DNA from: Persicirhabdus sediminis
Lineage (GTDB): Bacteria > Verrucomicrobiota > Verrucomicrobiia > Verrucomicrobiales > Akkermansiaceae
NCBI RefSeq assembly: GCF_016595495.1
Contig: NZ_JAENIM010000039.1
Span: 62,001-126,000 of the forward strand
DNA length: 64,000 nt
Reading direction: 5' to 3'
A program made the position numbers and the translations under genes. The notes under the pieces are model-generated. The model searched no databases. It was not told the origin of the DNA and saw nothing but the letters and a program-made list of their open reading frames with translations. The first letter of the stretch is position 1; each line of letters begins with the position of its first letter. Positions 24,811 through 33,680 of the stretch are shown piece after piece.

Positions 24811-25833
24811 ATGATTAGTGATCCATTCACCGAAGATAAATCCCAGGGGGTTATCTATACGCTAGCAGCCGTTGTCTTGCTTGTTATTGGCGCTATTGCC
24901 ATCAGCATATATTCTGACAGAAGTGCTGCGCCTTCAGATTTGTCTCAGTCAAAGTATAAGTTAGAAAAGCAAAAGCTTAACTTGCTAAGTAAAATAAGTG
25001 AGCTTGAAGCTGAGAAGTTAGTTGCTGAAAAGAACGAGAAAGATAGCCAGCGATATGCTGAGATTGAGAAAGAAATGCAGTCATTGATGGACCGCGAGGC
25101 TCAGGCGCTGGAAGTGAATACACAGGCCAGTGACCAGCTGATCTCATTATTAGATGCCTATGCTAACTACCAGCGTAGTTACATTTTACAAATGCGTGAT
25201 GAAGTGGTGGGCGAAACCTACGACTTGCTAGAAACAGCTAGTGGCAGAGAGTATACTGAGGTAACGATTCAACGTGTTAGTGCGTACGGAGTGGATATTA
25301 AGCACACCAATGGAACCGCTAGATTAGCTCACGCAGAAATTCCAGCTGATCTGGCTAACCGTCTATCCTATTCTGAAGAGGAGTTGGAGGCGGTATTGAA
25401 AGCTAGTCAACAGCGACGTGCTAGTTCGGCGAGTTCACCTGTGGTAGCCGCCAAACCAAGATCAAATCGTCCAGCTCGCAGTGGTCGCGTTGTGGCTAGT
25501 ACCGAGCAGAAACAAAAAGATGCAAGTCAACGTTCAGCTTTGCGTGTGCGCTTGAGCCAAGTGCAAGTTAAGCTAACACGCGTGCGTGATGAAATTGGTG
25601 TGATTGAAGGCAAACTCAATAAGCTGAATACGTCCACTCGTTCAACGACCAGCTCGAGCTATTCTAGCAATGGTTATTATACCACGACGAGACCAACATC
25701 CAGATACAAAGGGTCGCGCTCAGTTCCGGGTGGTTTGGAGACTTGGTCGCAACGCTTGGTACGGTTTAAAAAGGCTGAGAGAATTTTGGCCATGCAAGAA
25801 GCTACGCTCAGCGCGCAGCTCGAGTCACTTTAA
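24811..25833 (+). CDS. Membrane coiled-coil protein with SHD1-like domain (paralogue 2)
   Basis: 340 residues. The transmembrane helix (about 15-35: VIYTLAAVVLLVIGAIAISIYS) is followed by a coiled coil (about 48-105), an SHD1-like module at about 140-188 (GREYTEVTIQRVSAYGVDIKH, then GTARLAHAEIP), a basic Ser/Pro/Arg linker, another coiled coil (about 235-275), and a Ser/Thr/Tyr-rich segment before the C-terminal helix. It starts 8 nt after the stop of paralogue 1 and is followed by a terminator, so the three genes form one operon. Function unknown. Confidence 0.8.
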   Translation: MISDPFTEDKSQGVIYTLAAVVLLVIGAIAISIYSDRSAAPSDLSQSKYKLEKQKLNLLSKISELEAEKLVAEKNEKDSQRYAEIEKEMQSLMDREAQALEVNTQASDQLISLLDAYANYQRSYILQMRDEVVGETYDLLETASGREYTEVTIQRVSAYGVDIKHTNGTARLAHAEIPADLANRLSYSEEELEAVLKASQQRRASSASSPVVAAKPRSNRPARSGRVVASTEQKQKDASQRSALRVRLSQVQVKLTRVRDEIGVIEGKLNKLNTSTRSTTSSSYSSNGYYTTTRPTSRYKGSRSVPGGLETWSQRLVRFKKAERILAMQEATLSAQLESL

Positions 25834-25866
25834 GTTTTCTAGCTAGAAACTAACTAGTTAGGCACT

Positions 25867-25901
25867 AGCGACCTCGAGACTATGTCTCAGGTCGCTTTTT
25901 T
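25867..25901. terminator. Terminator shared by the coiled-coil operon and apt
   Basis: AGCGACCT (25867-25874) pairs with AGGTCGCT (25889-25896), with an inner stem GAGAC/GTCTC, followed by six T on plus. It lies between the convergent operon and apt. Confidence 0.88.
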
Positions 25902-25905
25902 GTGC

Positions 25906-26430
25906 TTAGTACTGGATGATGCTGTGGATGTTTTTGGTAGGCAGCAGCTGGCGACCATTGAGGAATTCCAGCTCGATGAGGAATGAAATACCAACTAGGT
26001 CGGCGTCTAGCGACTGTACTAAGCTTACGGCGGCGGCAGCGGTGCCACCAGTAGCTAGCAGGTCATCGACGATTAAAACACGCTCACCTGGTTTGATAGA
26101 ATCTTGGTGAATTTCCACCGTTGCTTCACCATATTCTAGCGAATAAGAAATGGCATTGGTCATCCATGGCAGTTTGCCTTTTTTGCGGATAGGAACAAAT
26201 CCTGCACCTAGCTCCATGGCCACGGCGCTGCCGAAGATGAACCCGCGCGCATCGATACCAACGACTTTGTCGATTTTCTGACCAGCTGCGGTTTCACAGA
26301 ATGCCTGCACGGAAAGTTTGAGCAATTCTGGCTGGGCAAGCATTGGCATGATGTCTTTAAAGATAATGCCTTCTTTGGGGAAATCGACGACATCGCGGAT
26401 GGCGTCACGGAGAGCTGAGTAATCTTGCAT
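25906..26430 (-). CDS. apt: Adenine phosphoribosyltransferase
   Basis: Salvages adenine to AMP using PRPP in the cytosol. From ATG at 26430 the protein has 174 residues, the usual length, and begins MQDYSALRDAIRDVVDFPKEGI as in family members; the longer frame adds a spurious N-terminus. The PRPP-binding loop is VLIVDDLLATGGTA (about 118-131), and GIDARGFIFG is the adenine-side loop. It is divergent from obgE (about 115 nt apart) and shares a terminator with the upstream operon. Confidence 0.95.
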   Translation of the reverse strand: MQDYSALRDAIRDVVDFPKEGIIFKDIMPMLAQPELLKLSVQAFCETAAGQKIDKVVGIDARGFIFGSAVAMELGAGFVPIRKKGKLPWMTNAISYSLEYGEATVEIHQDSIKPGERVLIVDDLLATGGTAAAAVSLVQSLDADLVGISFLIELEFLNGRQLLPTKNIHSIIQY

Positions 26431-26546
26431 GACCTCGTTATATCTGCAGCAGCCATGACTCCAATGGAAAAGTAGTGATTTTCTGATTTGTCCCACGCCA
26501 TTTCATTTGCGAATTTAGAAATCAATGCTAAAAGACGCGTCACGTT

Positions 26547-27611
26547 ATGTTTGTTGATCACATCAGGATATACGCTCAGGCAGGAGACGGCGGTAATGGT
26601 ATTGTACATTTTCGCCGCGAGAAGTTTCGCCCGAAAGGTGGCCCGGATGGTGGCGACGGTGGTGACGGGGGAAGTGTTATCCTCGAGGTCAGCCCGCATA
26701 CCGATAACCTCAAAGCTTTTGCCTACGACCCGAAGATTATTGCTAAGGCTGGGCAGCATGGCATGAGCCAGCGCAAGCATGGTAAAAATGGCAAAACAGT
26801 GATTGCTAAGGTGCCTCCAGGTACCGTGATTTACCGCAGTACTGCGCAAACTGTAGCTGACGCCGTGGACATGGAGCGCTCAGAAGAAGGTGTGGATCTA
26901 GAGCCAATTGCTGATTTGACCGAGTATGGTGAGCAATTCATCCTCTGCGAAGGTGGCAAAGGCGGTAAAGGAAACTGGCACTACAAAACATCTACCAACC
27001 AAGCACCAGAAGAGCATCAGCTGGGAACAGAAGGTGAGCTAGGAGTATTCTACTTTGAGCTGCGTCGCATCGCTGACGCTGGACTAGTTGGTTTCCCAAA
27101 TGCAGGAAAATCCACATTGCTTAACAAACTTTCAGCGGCATCACCAAAGATTGGCAGCTACCCGTTCACTACGCTCAACCCGAGTGTGGGTGTTTGTGAA
27201 TTTGATAATTTCCGCCGTTGTACCATCGCTGATATTCCAGGATTGATTGAAGGTGCGCACGATAACCGTGGCCTCGGTCACGAGTTCCTGCGTCACATCA
27301 CTCGTTGCCGCGTTTTGTTATTTGTCGTTGATATGGCTGGTTCAGAAGGTCGTGATCCAATCGATGATCTGCAAATCCTGCGTAAGGAAATCAAAATGTA
27401 CGACGAAGAGCTCGCTCAGTTTGAGTGGATGATTATTGCTAACAAGATGGATGTTGAAGGTGCTGAAGAGAATCTCGCAATTTTCCGCGATCGATTCCCT
27501 AAGCAGACCATTATTCCTATCTCAGCGGATCAAGAAACTGGCTTGGAAGAACTCAAAGCTGACCTCGATGAGCGTATCGGCTATCGCTACAACAGCAAGC
27601 AGGCTGAGTAG
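26547..27611 (+). CDS. obgE: Obg-family GTPase
   Basis: Large-subunit assembly and stringent-response-linked GTPase, cytosolic. 354 residues. The glycine-rich Obg fold comes first (AGDGGNGIVHFRREKF, GGPDGGDGGDGG, then GKGGKGNWHYKT). The G domain follows: G1 GFPNAGKST (about 179-187), G2 with the TTLNP switch, G3 DIPGL, G4 NKMD, G5 ISA. A short C-terminal tail replaces the longer OCT domain found in some species. It is a single-gene unit with a strong terminator. Confidence 0.97.
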   Translation: MFVDHIRIYAQAGDGGNGIVHFRREKFRPKGGPDGGDGGDGGSVILEVSPHTDNLKAFAYDPKIIAKAGQHGMSQRKHGKNGKTVIAKVPPGTVIYRSTAQTVADAVDMERSEEGVDLEPIADLTEYGEQFILCEGGKGGKGNWHYKTSTNQAPEEHQLGTEGELGVFYFELRRIADAGLVGFPNAGKSTLLNKLSAASPKIGSYPFTTLNPSVGVCEFDNFRRCTIADIPGLIEGAHDNRGLGHEFLRHITRCRVLLFVVDMAGSEGRDPIDDLQILRKEIKMYDEELAQFEWMIIANKMDVEGAEENLAIFRDRFPKQTIIPISADQETGLEELKADLDERIGYRYNSKQAE

Positions 27612-27630
27612 TTGATAGAATAGTTTTAAT

Positions 27631-27666
27631 AAAAAGGCGCTGGTGATTTCACCAGCGCCTTTTTTG
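27631..27666. terminator. Bidirectional terminator between obgE and sufS
   Basis: AAAAAGGCGCTGGTGA and TCACCAGCGCCTTTTTT form a perfect stem with a 2-nt spacer and T/A-runs on both sides. Confidence 0.92.
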
Positions 27667-27752
27667 TTTCTAGCTGGTCGTTAGGTTGTGCGAGCCAGCT
27701 GGGTCTTTAAATCATTGCGCGCTGGATTAGACAGCGCTGGACGAGTGGCTAA

Positions 27753-28982
27753 CTAGCGCAGCATGTTGATGGCGCGCTGGGTCGATTTTACAAATGCCTC
27801 TGCTTCTTGCTCGGTATTGTACATGGCAAATGATGCGCGCACGGTTCCGGTGATGCCAAATCTAGCCATCAGCGGCTGACAGCAATGGTGACCGGTGCGA
27901 ACTGCTACTCCCATTTGGTCTAGCAGGGTGCCTAGGTCGTAGTGGTGAACGCCATCTACCAAGAAAGAAATCACAGCGGCTTTTTCTGCTGCGGTGCCAT
28001 AAATTCTCAGTCCATCTATTTCTAGCAACCCTTCAGTGGCTATTTTTGCCAGGTGACGCTCGTGGGCTGCGATGTTCTCCAGACCGATTTGGTTGACGTA
28101 GTCAGCGGCGGCGGAAAAAGCAATGGCGCCTTCGATGTTAGGTGTGCCGGCTTCGTATTTGAATGGCAGTTCGTTGTAGGTGGTTTTTTCAAAGGTGACG
28201 AGTTTGATCATCTCGCCGCCACCACGCCATGGTGGCATTTTTTCTAGTACCTGAGTGCGACCGTAGAGTAGGCCAGTACCTGTAGGTCCGTACATTTTGT
28301 GTCCGCTGATAGTGTAGAAATCACAGTCTAGCGATTGTACATCAATGCGTTCGTGTGGCGCGCTCTGGGCGCCGTCGATGCATGTGTAGGCATCGACTTT
28401 TTTTGCCGCAGCAATGATGTCCTCAATTGGGTTTCTCGTGCCTAACGAGTTAGAGTAATGATTGACGGAAACAACGGCTGTATTTTTATCGATGAGCTGG
28501 TCAAAAGCCGGCATGTCGAAGGTGCCGTTGTCGAGGATGGGGATCACTCGGAGCTCGGCGCCAGTGCGCTCGCATAGCATCTGCCAGGGCACGATGTTGG
28601 AGTGGTGTTCCAGCCCTGAGATGATCACATTGTGATCGGCTGTGATTTCACCTGATAGCGAGAGGATGTTAGCTACGAGGTTGATAGAATCAGTCACGCC
28701 GGAGGTGAAGATAATTTCACGGTCGTCAGCGGCGTTGATGTGTCTGGCTAGATTTTGTCTAGCAGCTTCAAATTTCTCGGTTGCTTCACGCGCGAGCTTG
28801 TGGGCGCCGCGGTGGATGTTAGCGTTGTATCCTTTGTAGTACTGCTCGTAGCTAGCTAGCACTGATAGGGGAGTCTGTGAGGTCGCCGCGTTGTCCAAGT
28901 AGATCAATGGTTGGCCATTGACCTGTTGGTCGAGAATGGGAAAATCGGCGCGGATGGCCGTGGTGTCTAGTGCTTGTGCCAT
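27753..28982 (-). CDS. sufS: Cysteine desulfurase, SufS type
   Basis: Removes sulfur from L-cysteine for Fe-S cluster assembly (and, in organisms that use it, can supply selenium from selenocysteine). 409 residues from ATG at 28982. PLP Lys lies in YTISGHKMYGPTGTG; the mobile catalytic Cys is in VRTGHHCCQPLM, the short group II loop that marks SufS rather than IscS. YLDNAATSQTP and RGAHKLAREA are also typical. The start is 57 nt downstream of the DUF4340 gene on the same strand, with only a weak hairpin (29010-29030) between, so co-transcription with the ABC cluster is possible. No sufBCD or sufE is adjacent. Confidence 0.94.
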   Translation of the reverse strand: MAQALDTTAIRADFPILDQQVNGQPLIYLDNAATSQTPLSVLASYEQYYKGYNANIHRGAHKLAREATEKFEAARQNLARHINAADDREIIFTSGVTDSINLVANILSLSGEITADHNVIISGLEHHSNIVPWQMLCERTGAELRVIPILDNGTFDMPAFDQLIDKNTAVVSVNHYSNSLGTRNPIEDIIAAAKKVDAYTCIDGAQSAPHERIDVQSLDCDFYTISGHKMYGPTGTGLLYGRTQVLEKMPPWRGGGEMIKLVTFEKTTYNELPFKYEAGTPNIEGAIAFSAAADYVNQIGLENIAAHERHLAKIATEGLLEIDGLRIYGTAAEKAAVISFLVDGVHHYDLGTLLDQMGVAVRTGHHCCQPLMARFGITGTVRASFAMYNTEQEAEAFVKSTQRAINMLR

Positions 28983-29039
28983 GTTGTGAATGTGCTTACG
29001 CCAGCTGGCTCTATCGTGCAACCCCTGCGGGTGCAATTG

Positions 29040-31016
29040 CTATTTTTCAAAGAGCTCGGTGGTGAGCTGCTGAATGTTTTTGTGTGGGATGAGGAAATAA
29101 TCGGGGTCGTCCACTAGGGTGCCGTCAGCGTCAGAGGTGATTTTACCATAATAGACGCGGTTGGCTGGCGAGTCTGAGGCGCGCGCCACGCTGAGGATTT
29201 GAGTGATTGGCGTGAGCGGGTTGCCATCATCGTCTTCATTTTCAATGACGATCTGGACGCGCAAAAATGGAGTCATTAGCGCTTCTCTAGCGCCCCTGTG
29301 GAATGGTCCGAGCCAGCGTGGTGTTTTCAGCTCAGAGAGGTTGCTGAGCAGGCGGTTGGCGCGGTTATGATTGAGCTCGGCGCTGGCGTCGGTTTCGCCA
29401 ATTTCTGCGCCCCAAGCTTCGCGAAAATAATCGTAAGATAGCGCAACTGTAGGTTTGTCGTCGCGCTCAATGTAGATGCCTTTGACGTCAATTTGTGGGA
29501 TAAACCAGACGTCGAGTGGTCGCCAGTTCCACGGGTATGGAGCGATTTTCGACATAGATTCGTGGGATACCTGCCAGATGTTTGGCGTATTAGCGATGCG
29601 ACCAAAGTAGAACTGGCGGCGTGTTTCAGGGCTTTCACCTTCGATGATGCGGCCAAATTCGATGCCAACCACAGATTGGTCGCGGTTGATGAATGATAGA
29701 CGCAGGAATGGATTGTCTAGCCCGTAGCGGGTGAGGTCGGTAGCTGCGTCGGTAGCAAATTTTTCCACAGGATCGACCACCACGGCGGCGATGAGTTCTT
29801 CGAGCGTTTTTAGGTTAATCGGCTGTAGCTGGTTTTGGAAGTCTAGCAATCTCCACTGCGGTTGCTTAGGTGACTTGCGGTCGAGGGTGAGTAGAACCGC
29901 TGGCTGATCAACTGGCTGGATGGCGATAGTTTGCAGGTCGCGAGCTTTGAGGTCGCACATGTTTTTGGCGCGCAGGTCATTGACGTTGACTTGTAGCTGA
30001 CTGAGGGTGACGACATCGGGGTCGATCGTGCTGGTCAGCGGCAGGGTGAATACGGCATTGCGGTCTGAAACGGTGGCGAGTGCGGTTTGTGCATTGGTCT
30101 CCTTGGGGAGGTAGGCGCGCATGACCGTTTCAGGGATGGTTTCACCATTGATTGGGCTGAACTGGTAGGCGATTTCTAGCACGTTTGAGCGGGCATTATC
30201 CTCAGGCAGAGTGACGGCATCTTGGTTGCGAACATCAAATGCTGTGAGCCTGCCGAGGTTGGAAAACAATTTGGTCAGAGCTTTGTCGTCGATACGCAAG
30301 TTGAGTGGTTTGGAGATTTGCCAAATATCTTTACCGTCTACTTGTTCCTTGGTCAGGAGAATGTCGCGGCCGTTTTGTGAGATTCGTAAGGAATCGAGGT
30401 AGCCTGGGTGGAAGAAAAATGGACGGTGGTCGCGGAAACCTTTGAGTTGATCGCGGAATAATAGGCCCACATTTTCTACTGGATCAGTCACCAAGTAGAC
30501 ATTGTTTTTCAGCCTATCGTCAGTTGGGCGCAGGAAAATGGTGGGGATGTTTTTTTCGTTTTCTTCGTCGTAAATGTGCCAAGCGGTTTTGCGCCCAAGG
30601 TTGTATGACATCATGTCATTGCCATCGGCGTCTTTGAATAGCACAAAGGTGGCTTTTTCTCCGAGGCCATAACTAGGTAGCTTTTCTTCATCACGCTCGA
30701 AGGTGTCGACGATGGTCGCCCCTTGAGTGAAGGCAAATAGACCGTCAATGAACTTAGTGCTGACGCGGTCATTCCACGGGGTTTTGGCGATGAATCCACG
30801 CTCGGTGCGTTCGAAGACTCCTGTAGTGCCATCAGGAAGCCTAACCTCGATGGTTTGAGCCAGCTGGCGCACGGGGATATCAAATAGAATTTCACCTTCA
30901 GCCTTTGGGGGAATGCCAAAGATGCGGTTACTGAAGCGTTCATCTGTCTGCACCACGGCGAGTGTCACCAAGGTGATGGTGACGATTGTGAGCAGGATGG
31001 TAGGAATGTAGCGCAT
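29040..31016 (-). CDS. DUF4340-domain membrane-anchored protein
   Basis: 658 residues. One N-terminal transmembrane helix (IPTILLTIVTITLVTLAVV) is followed by a large periplasmic part with repeated DUF4340-type beta-rich units (for example GVFERTERGFIAKTPWNDRVSTKFIDGLF, YGLGEKATFVLFKD, YGLDNPFLRLSFI). Such proteins are nearly always encoded after GldG-like and GldF-like genes of an ABC-2 export system, as here (gap 25 nt). It may be an auxiliary periplasmic subunit; the transported substrate is unknown. Confidence 0.85.
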   Translation of the reverse strand: MRYIPTILLTIVTITLVTLAVVQTDERFSNRIFGIPPKAEGEILFDIPVRQLAQTIEVRLPDGTTGVFERTERGFIAKTPWNDRVSTKFIDGLFAFTQGATIVDTFERDEEKLPSYGLGEKATFVLFKDADGNDMMSYNLGRKTAWHIYDEENEKNIPTIFLRPTDDRLKNNVYLVTDPVENVGLLFRDQLKGFRDHRPFFFHPGYLDSLRISQNGRDILLTKEQVDGKDIWQISKPLNLRIDDKALTKLFSNLGRLTAFDVRNQDAVTLPEDNARSNVLEIAYQFSPINGETIPETVMRAYLPKETNAQTALATVSDRNAVFTLPLTSTIDPDVVTLSQLQVNVNDLRAKNMCDLKARDLQTIAIQPVDQPAVLLTLDRKSPKQPQWRLLDFQNQLQPINLKTLEELIAAVVVDPVEKFATDAATDLTRYGLDNPFLRLSFINRDQSVVGIEFGRIIEGESPETRRQFYFGRIANTPNIWQVSHESMSKIAPYPWNWRPLDVWFIPQIDVKGIYIERDDKPTVALSYDYFREAWGAEIGETDASAELNHNRANRLLSNLSELKTPRWLGPFHRGAREALMTPFLRVQIVIENEDDDGNPLTPITQILSVARASDSPANRVYYGKITSDADGTLVDDPDYFLIPHKNIQQLTTELFEK

Positions 31017-31041
31017 GGTTAGGCTTACTGGTTAGTGGCGG

Positions 31042-32589
31042 TTACGCGCGGCGGGTATTCCAGACAACAAGCGCGGCTAGCAGGGCAGCTAGAGGCATGC
31101 CGATGAGGCAGATCTTATTGACCAGCGATCTCTCTTTGTCTGGCAAGGTGAGCTTGTGACGCACGACTTTGCGAGGTCCAATACCGATGAGTTCTTCGCG
31201 GCCAATGAGCCAGTTAGAGCTGGCGTTGAGGAAATCTTCCTGCTCAGCGCGCATACTATTTGGTTCCATAAATCCGCTATTGGAAACCACAACCATGCGA
31301 CCTGTGAGGTGTCTGGTTTGGTCGTCGCTGGCATTGCCGCGGGTGATTTTAGCGCCAAGATAGATAGGCGCGGCATTGTCTTCTTCCGCGTTAAATTCTG
31401 GAGTTCCGGCGTCTTGGTAGCGGGTTTCTCCCCACCAGCGCTCGTTAGCTTCGATGAGCGGCACTGGGGTGATGAGGCGGTTGAGTAGGTCTTCATCATT
31501 CTCACGAACTTCTAATGAGCTGCTAGGCCCCTCGAAGGTAGCTGGTTTGCCGCCGATTTGTTTGTTCACGTCTGGCTCGCGTGTGAAGAGAGCGCGAACG
31601 TTGCGCAGTGTTTCGCCATCGCGGCTGGTGCTAACAACTCTGTCGTTGCGAGCGGAAACTCCGTAGCGACGCAGGAAGCTGTTGAGGTTGGCTAAGCGGT
31701 TGTTGGGGTCGAGGGCGATAAATACTGCACTCGGTGTGCGATCCCAGTACTCGCGTAGGATTTCAATTTCAGTATCAGTAAAGTCGTAGGCTGGCGCGAT
31801 CAATGCAACACCTGCGGCGTCTTCTGGAAGTTTGGCAAGTTCGGAAATGCGGATAGGGACCAGTTGGATGTTCATCTGGTAGAGCATGGCGGCGTAGTTT
31901 TCCCATGCGGCAGCTTGTTTATTCACGCCTTCAAGTTTGCTCTTATCGGCGATGAAGTAGAACTTGCGCGGGTTGCCTTCCACGGCGCCAATGATCTGGC
32001 TGGTGATGACACGCTCATCTTGCCATTCTGTGATGATGAGTTTGTTATCAGCGCCAGGAGCCATCAGGTAGAGTGCGCTGATAGGGACAAAGCGCACGTG
32101 GGCTGACATCTGTTGGCGGCTGGTTGAATCCTCAGTGCGCGATTGGTCTTCACTCTTGCGGGCATCGAGGATGAGGATGTCTTCGGTAAAGGTGTGACGG
32201 TAGGTATTAGTGATTTCCTGGGCGCGGTCTAGGTTCTTGAATGGATCGAGAAATTCGATGGAGATCTGACCATTAGCGGCGCGCTGGTAGGCTTCGAGGC
32301 GACCGCGCATTCTCTGATAGTGAGGTGAATTCGGGCGGATTGCAGCGATGATACGCAGCGGTTGCTCGAGATTCTGCATGTTTTCGCCAGCCAGATAGCT
32401 GGTGCTCAGCGGTGACAAGGTGAAGTCTTTTTGCACCGTGAGGTCAACGGTACGGTGGTGAGCACAGCTGAGGTAGTTGGCTGCACAGATGGCTATCAGG
32501 AATAAAACAAACTGGAAGGAGATGAGAAAGCGCTGGCCGTTACGACGGATTTGGCGTGCTTTCGATGGGCTATTTTCGCTCTCGGACAT
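31042..32589 (-). CDS. GldG-like ABC-type auxiliary protein
   Basis: 515 residues with a transmembrane helix at each end (FLISFQFVLFLIAICAANYL near 23-42; ICLIGMPLAALLAALVVW near the C-terminus) and a large periplasmic middle. The middle has the ABC_transp_aux pattern: LRIIAAIRPNSPHYQRMRGRLEAY, ISIEFLDPFKN, and a later VALIAPAYDFTDTEIEILREYWDRTPSAVFIALDPN, resembling an ATPase-independent GATase-like fold. In Bacteroidota GldG works with GldA and GldF. Here it sits between the DUF4340 gene and the permease gene. Confidence 0.88.
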   Translation of the reverse strand: MSESENSPSKARQIRRNGQRFLISFQFVLFLIAICAANYLSCAHHRTVDLTVQKDFTLSPLSTSYLAGENMQNLEQPLRIIAAIRPNSPHYQRMRGRLEAYQRAANGQISIEFLDPFKNLDRAQEITNTYRHTFTEDILILDARKSEDQSRTEDSTSRQQMSAHVRFVPISALYLMAPGADNKLIITEWQDERVITSQIIGAVEGNPRKFYFIADKSKLEGVNKQAAAWENYAAMLYQMNIQLVPIRISELAKLPEDAAGVALIAPAYDFTDTEIEILREYWDRTPSAVFIALDPNNRLANLNSFLRRYGVSARNDRVVSTSRDGETLRNVRALFTREPDVNKQIGGKPATFEGPSSSLEVRENDEDLLNRLITPVPLIEANERWWGETRYQDAGTPEFNAEEDNAAPIYLGAKITRGNASDDQTRHLTGRMVVVSNSGFMEPNSMRAEQEDFLNASSNWLIGREELIGIGPRKVVRHKLTLPDKERSLVNKICLIGMPLAALLAALVVWNTRRA

Positions 32590-32655
32590 GTGATGAAAAT
32601 TGGATAGGAAGTAGCTGGGAAAAGGAATATTGGGTAACTAAATGTGGCTGGTTGA

Positions 32656-33408
32656 TTAGGCTTTCCAGCGGCGGTAGTTGAGCACGGCGTGTGTAAGGAA
32701 CAATAGGAAGGCAGCTAGCGACAAGTGATAGACAATGGGGCGTGAATCGATCAGCCCCTTGGAGAAATTAGACAGCTGCTGTTGGATGCCGATGTAATGG
32801 AAAACTTCGACGCCTTTGTATCCATCACCAATGATCTGAGGGATGTAGCCGAGGAAGAAGAGGATGACGAGCATGCCGATGGTGACGATGCCGGCGACGA
32901 TCTGGCTAGATGTCAGCGTGGAGGCAAAACAACCAATGGCGATAAATGAGAAGCCAATCAGCATGACGATGCCAAGCATGCCGTAGATGTGGCCGTCGGC
33001 GTATGGCGCTTTGGAGCCAATGACGACACGGAAGATTTTTAGGTGCAGCAGCATAGGCAACCACAAAATCGCGTAGAAAACACAAGTGGCGGTGTATTTA
33101 GAAAGCACAACCTGCCAGAGTTTGATAGGTGCGGTGAGCAAGGTTTCCATAGTGCCCGTTTTTACCTCTTCGGCAAATAGGCGCATGGTGATCAGCGGGA
33201 AGATGAATAAGAAGTAGAACCAGAAGTTAGGCGTGTTGAGGATAGTCAAAATGAAGTTTTCCTGCACTGGGTAATCTTTGACCCGCTCCATGGCAGTCGA
33301 TAAGGAGAACCCTTGCATGAGCATTACCATGCTGAGCACAACCCAGCCAAATGGCGTGAAGAAGTAACCGTTTAGTTCTTTGCGAAATAATATTAAAAAT
33401 GTGCGCAT
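32656..33408 (-). CDS. ABC-2 type permease, GldF-like
   Basis: 250 residues, about six transmembrane helices. The N-terminus FRKELNGYFFTPFGWVVLSMVMLMQGF and the LFAEEVKTGTMETLLTAPI segment (coupling helix) are diagnostic for ABC-2 permeases of the Gld/Nod type. First gene of a three-gene minus-strand cluster. The ATPase that must energise it is not adjacent: 272 nt of non-coding DNA precede it, then a divergent gene. Confidence 0.9.
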   Translation of the reverse strand: MRTFLILFRKELNGYFFTPFGWVVLSMVMLMQGFSLSTAMERVKDYPVQENFILTILNTPNFWFYFLFIFPLITMRLFAEEVKTGTMETLLTAPIKLWQVVLSKYTATCVFYAILWLPMLLHLKIFRVVIGSKAPYADGHIYGMLGIVMLIGFSFIAIGCFASTLTSSQIVAGIVTIGMLVILFFLGYIPQIIGDGYKGVEVFHYIGIQQQLSNFSKGLIDSRPIVYHLSLAAFLLFLTHAVLNYRRWKA

Positions 33409-33680
33409 GGGTAATGTGTGGATATTTACTGAGCTAGCCGAACAGACTGGTAAATGAAAATCACTAGCTACGAAAGCATGAAAGTGAGCGATTGATGAAA
33501 AATGCCCGCTAACAAAGGTGTTTGGTTTTAAAACAGTTGCTTCCGAGAAGCTTAGGCATTGGCTGACAGCTAGATAAACTGGAGTATGACTAGGTGGTTT
33601 GAATTCCAGCTGGCTGACAGATGGAATGATTAGGTCAATCGCATTAGTTTTCCAAGATTGCTAAAAATGAATTTCTCATT
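33409..33680. other. Divergent promoter region without ABC ATPase gene
   Basis: 272 nt between the permease (minus) and the prepilin peptidase gene (plus). No ORF or fragment of an ABC ATPase was detected. Promoters for both directions are expected here. Confidence 0.45.

Noticed and set aside
29010-29030. Terminator between the DUF4340 gene and sufS
   Set aside because: TGCA(A)CCC...GGGTGCA can pair but has a bulge and no T-run, so read-through is likely.
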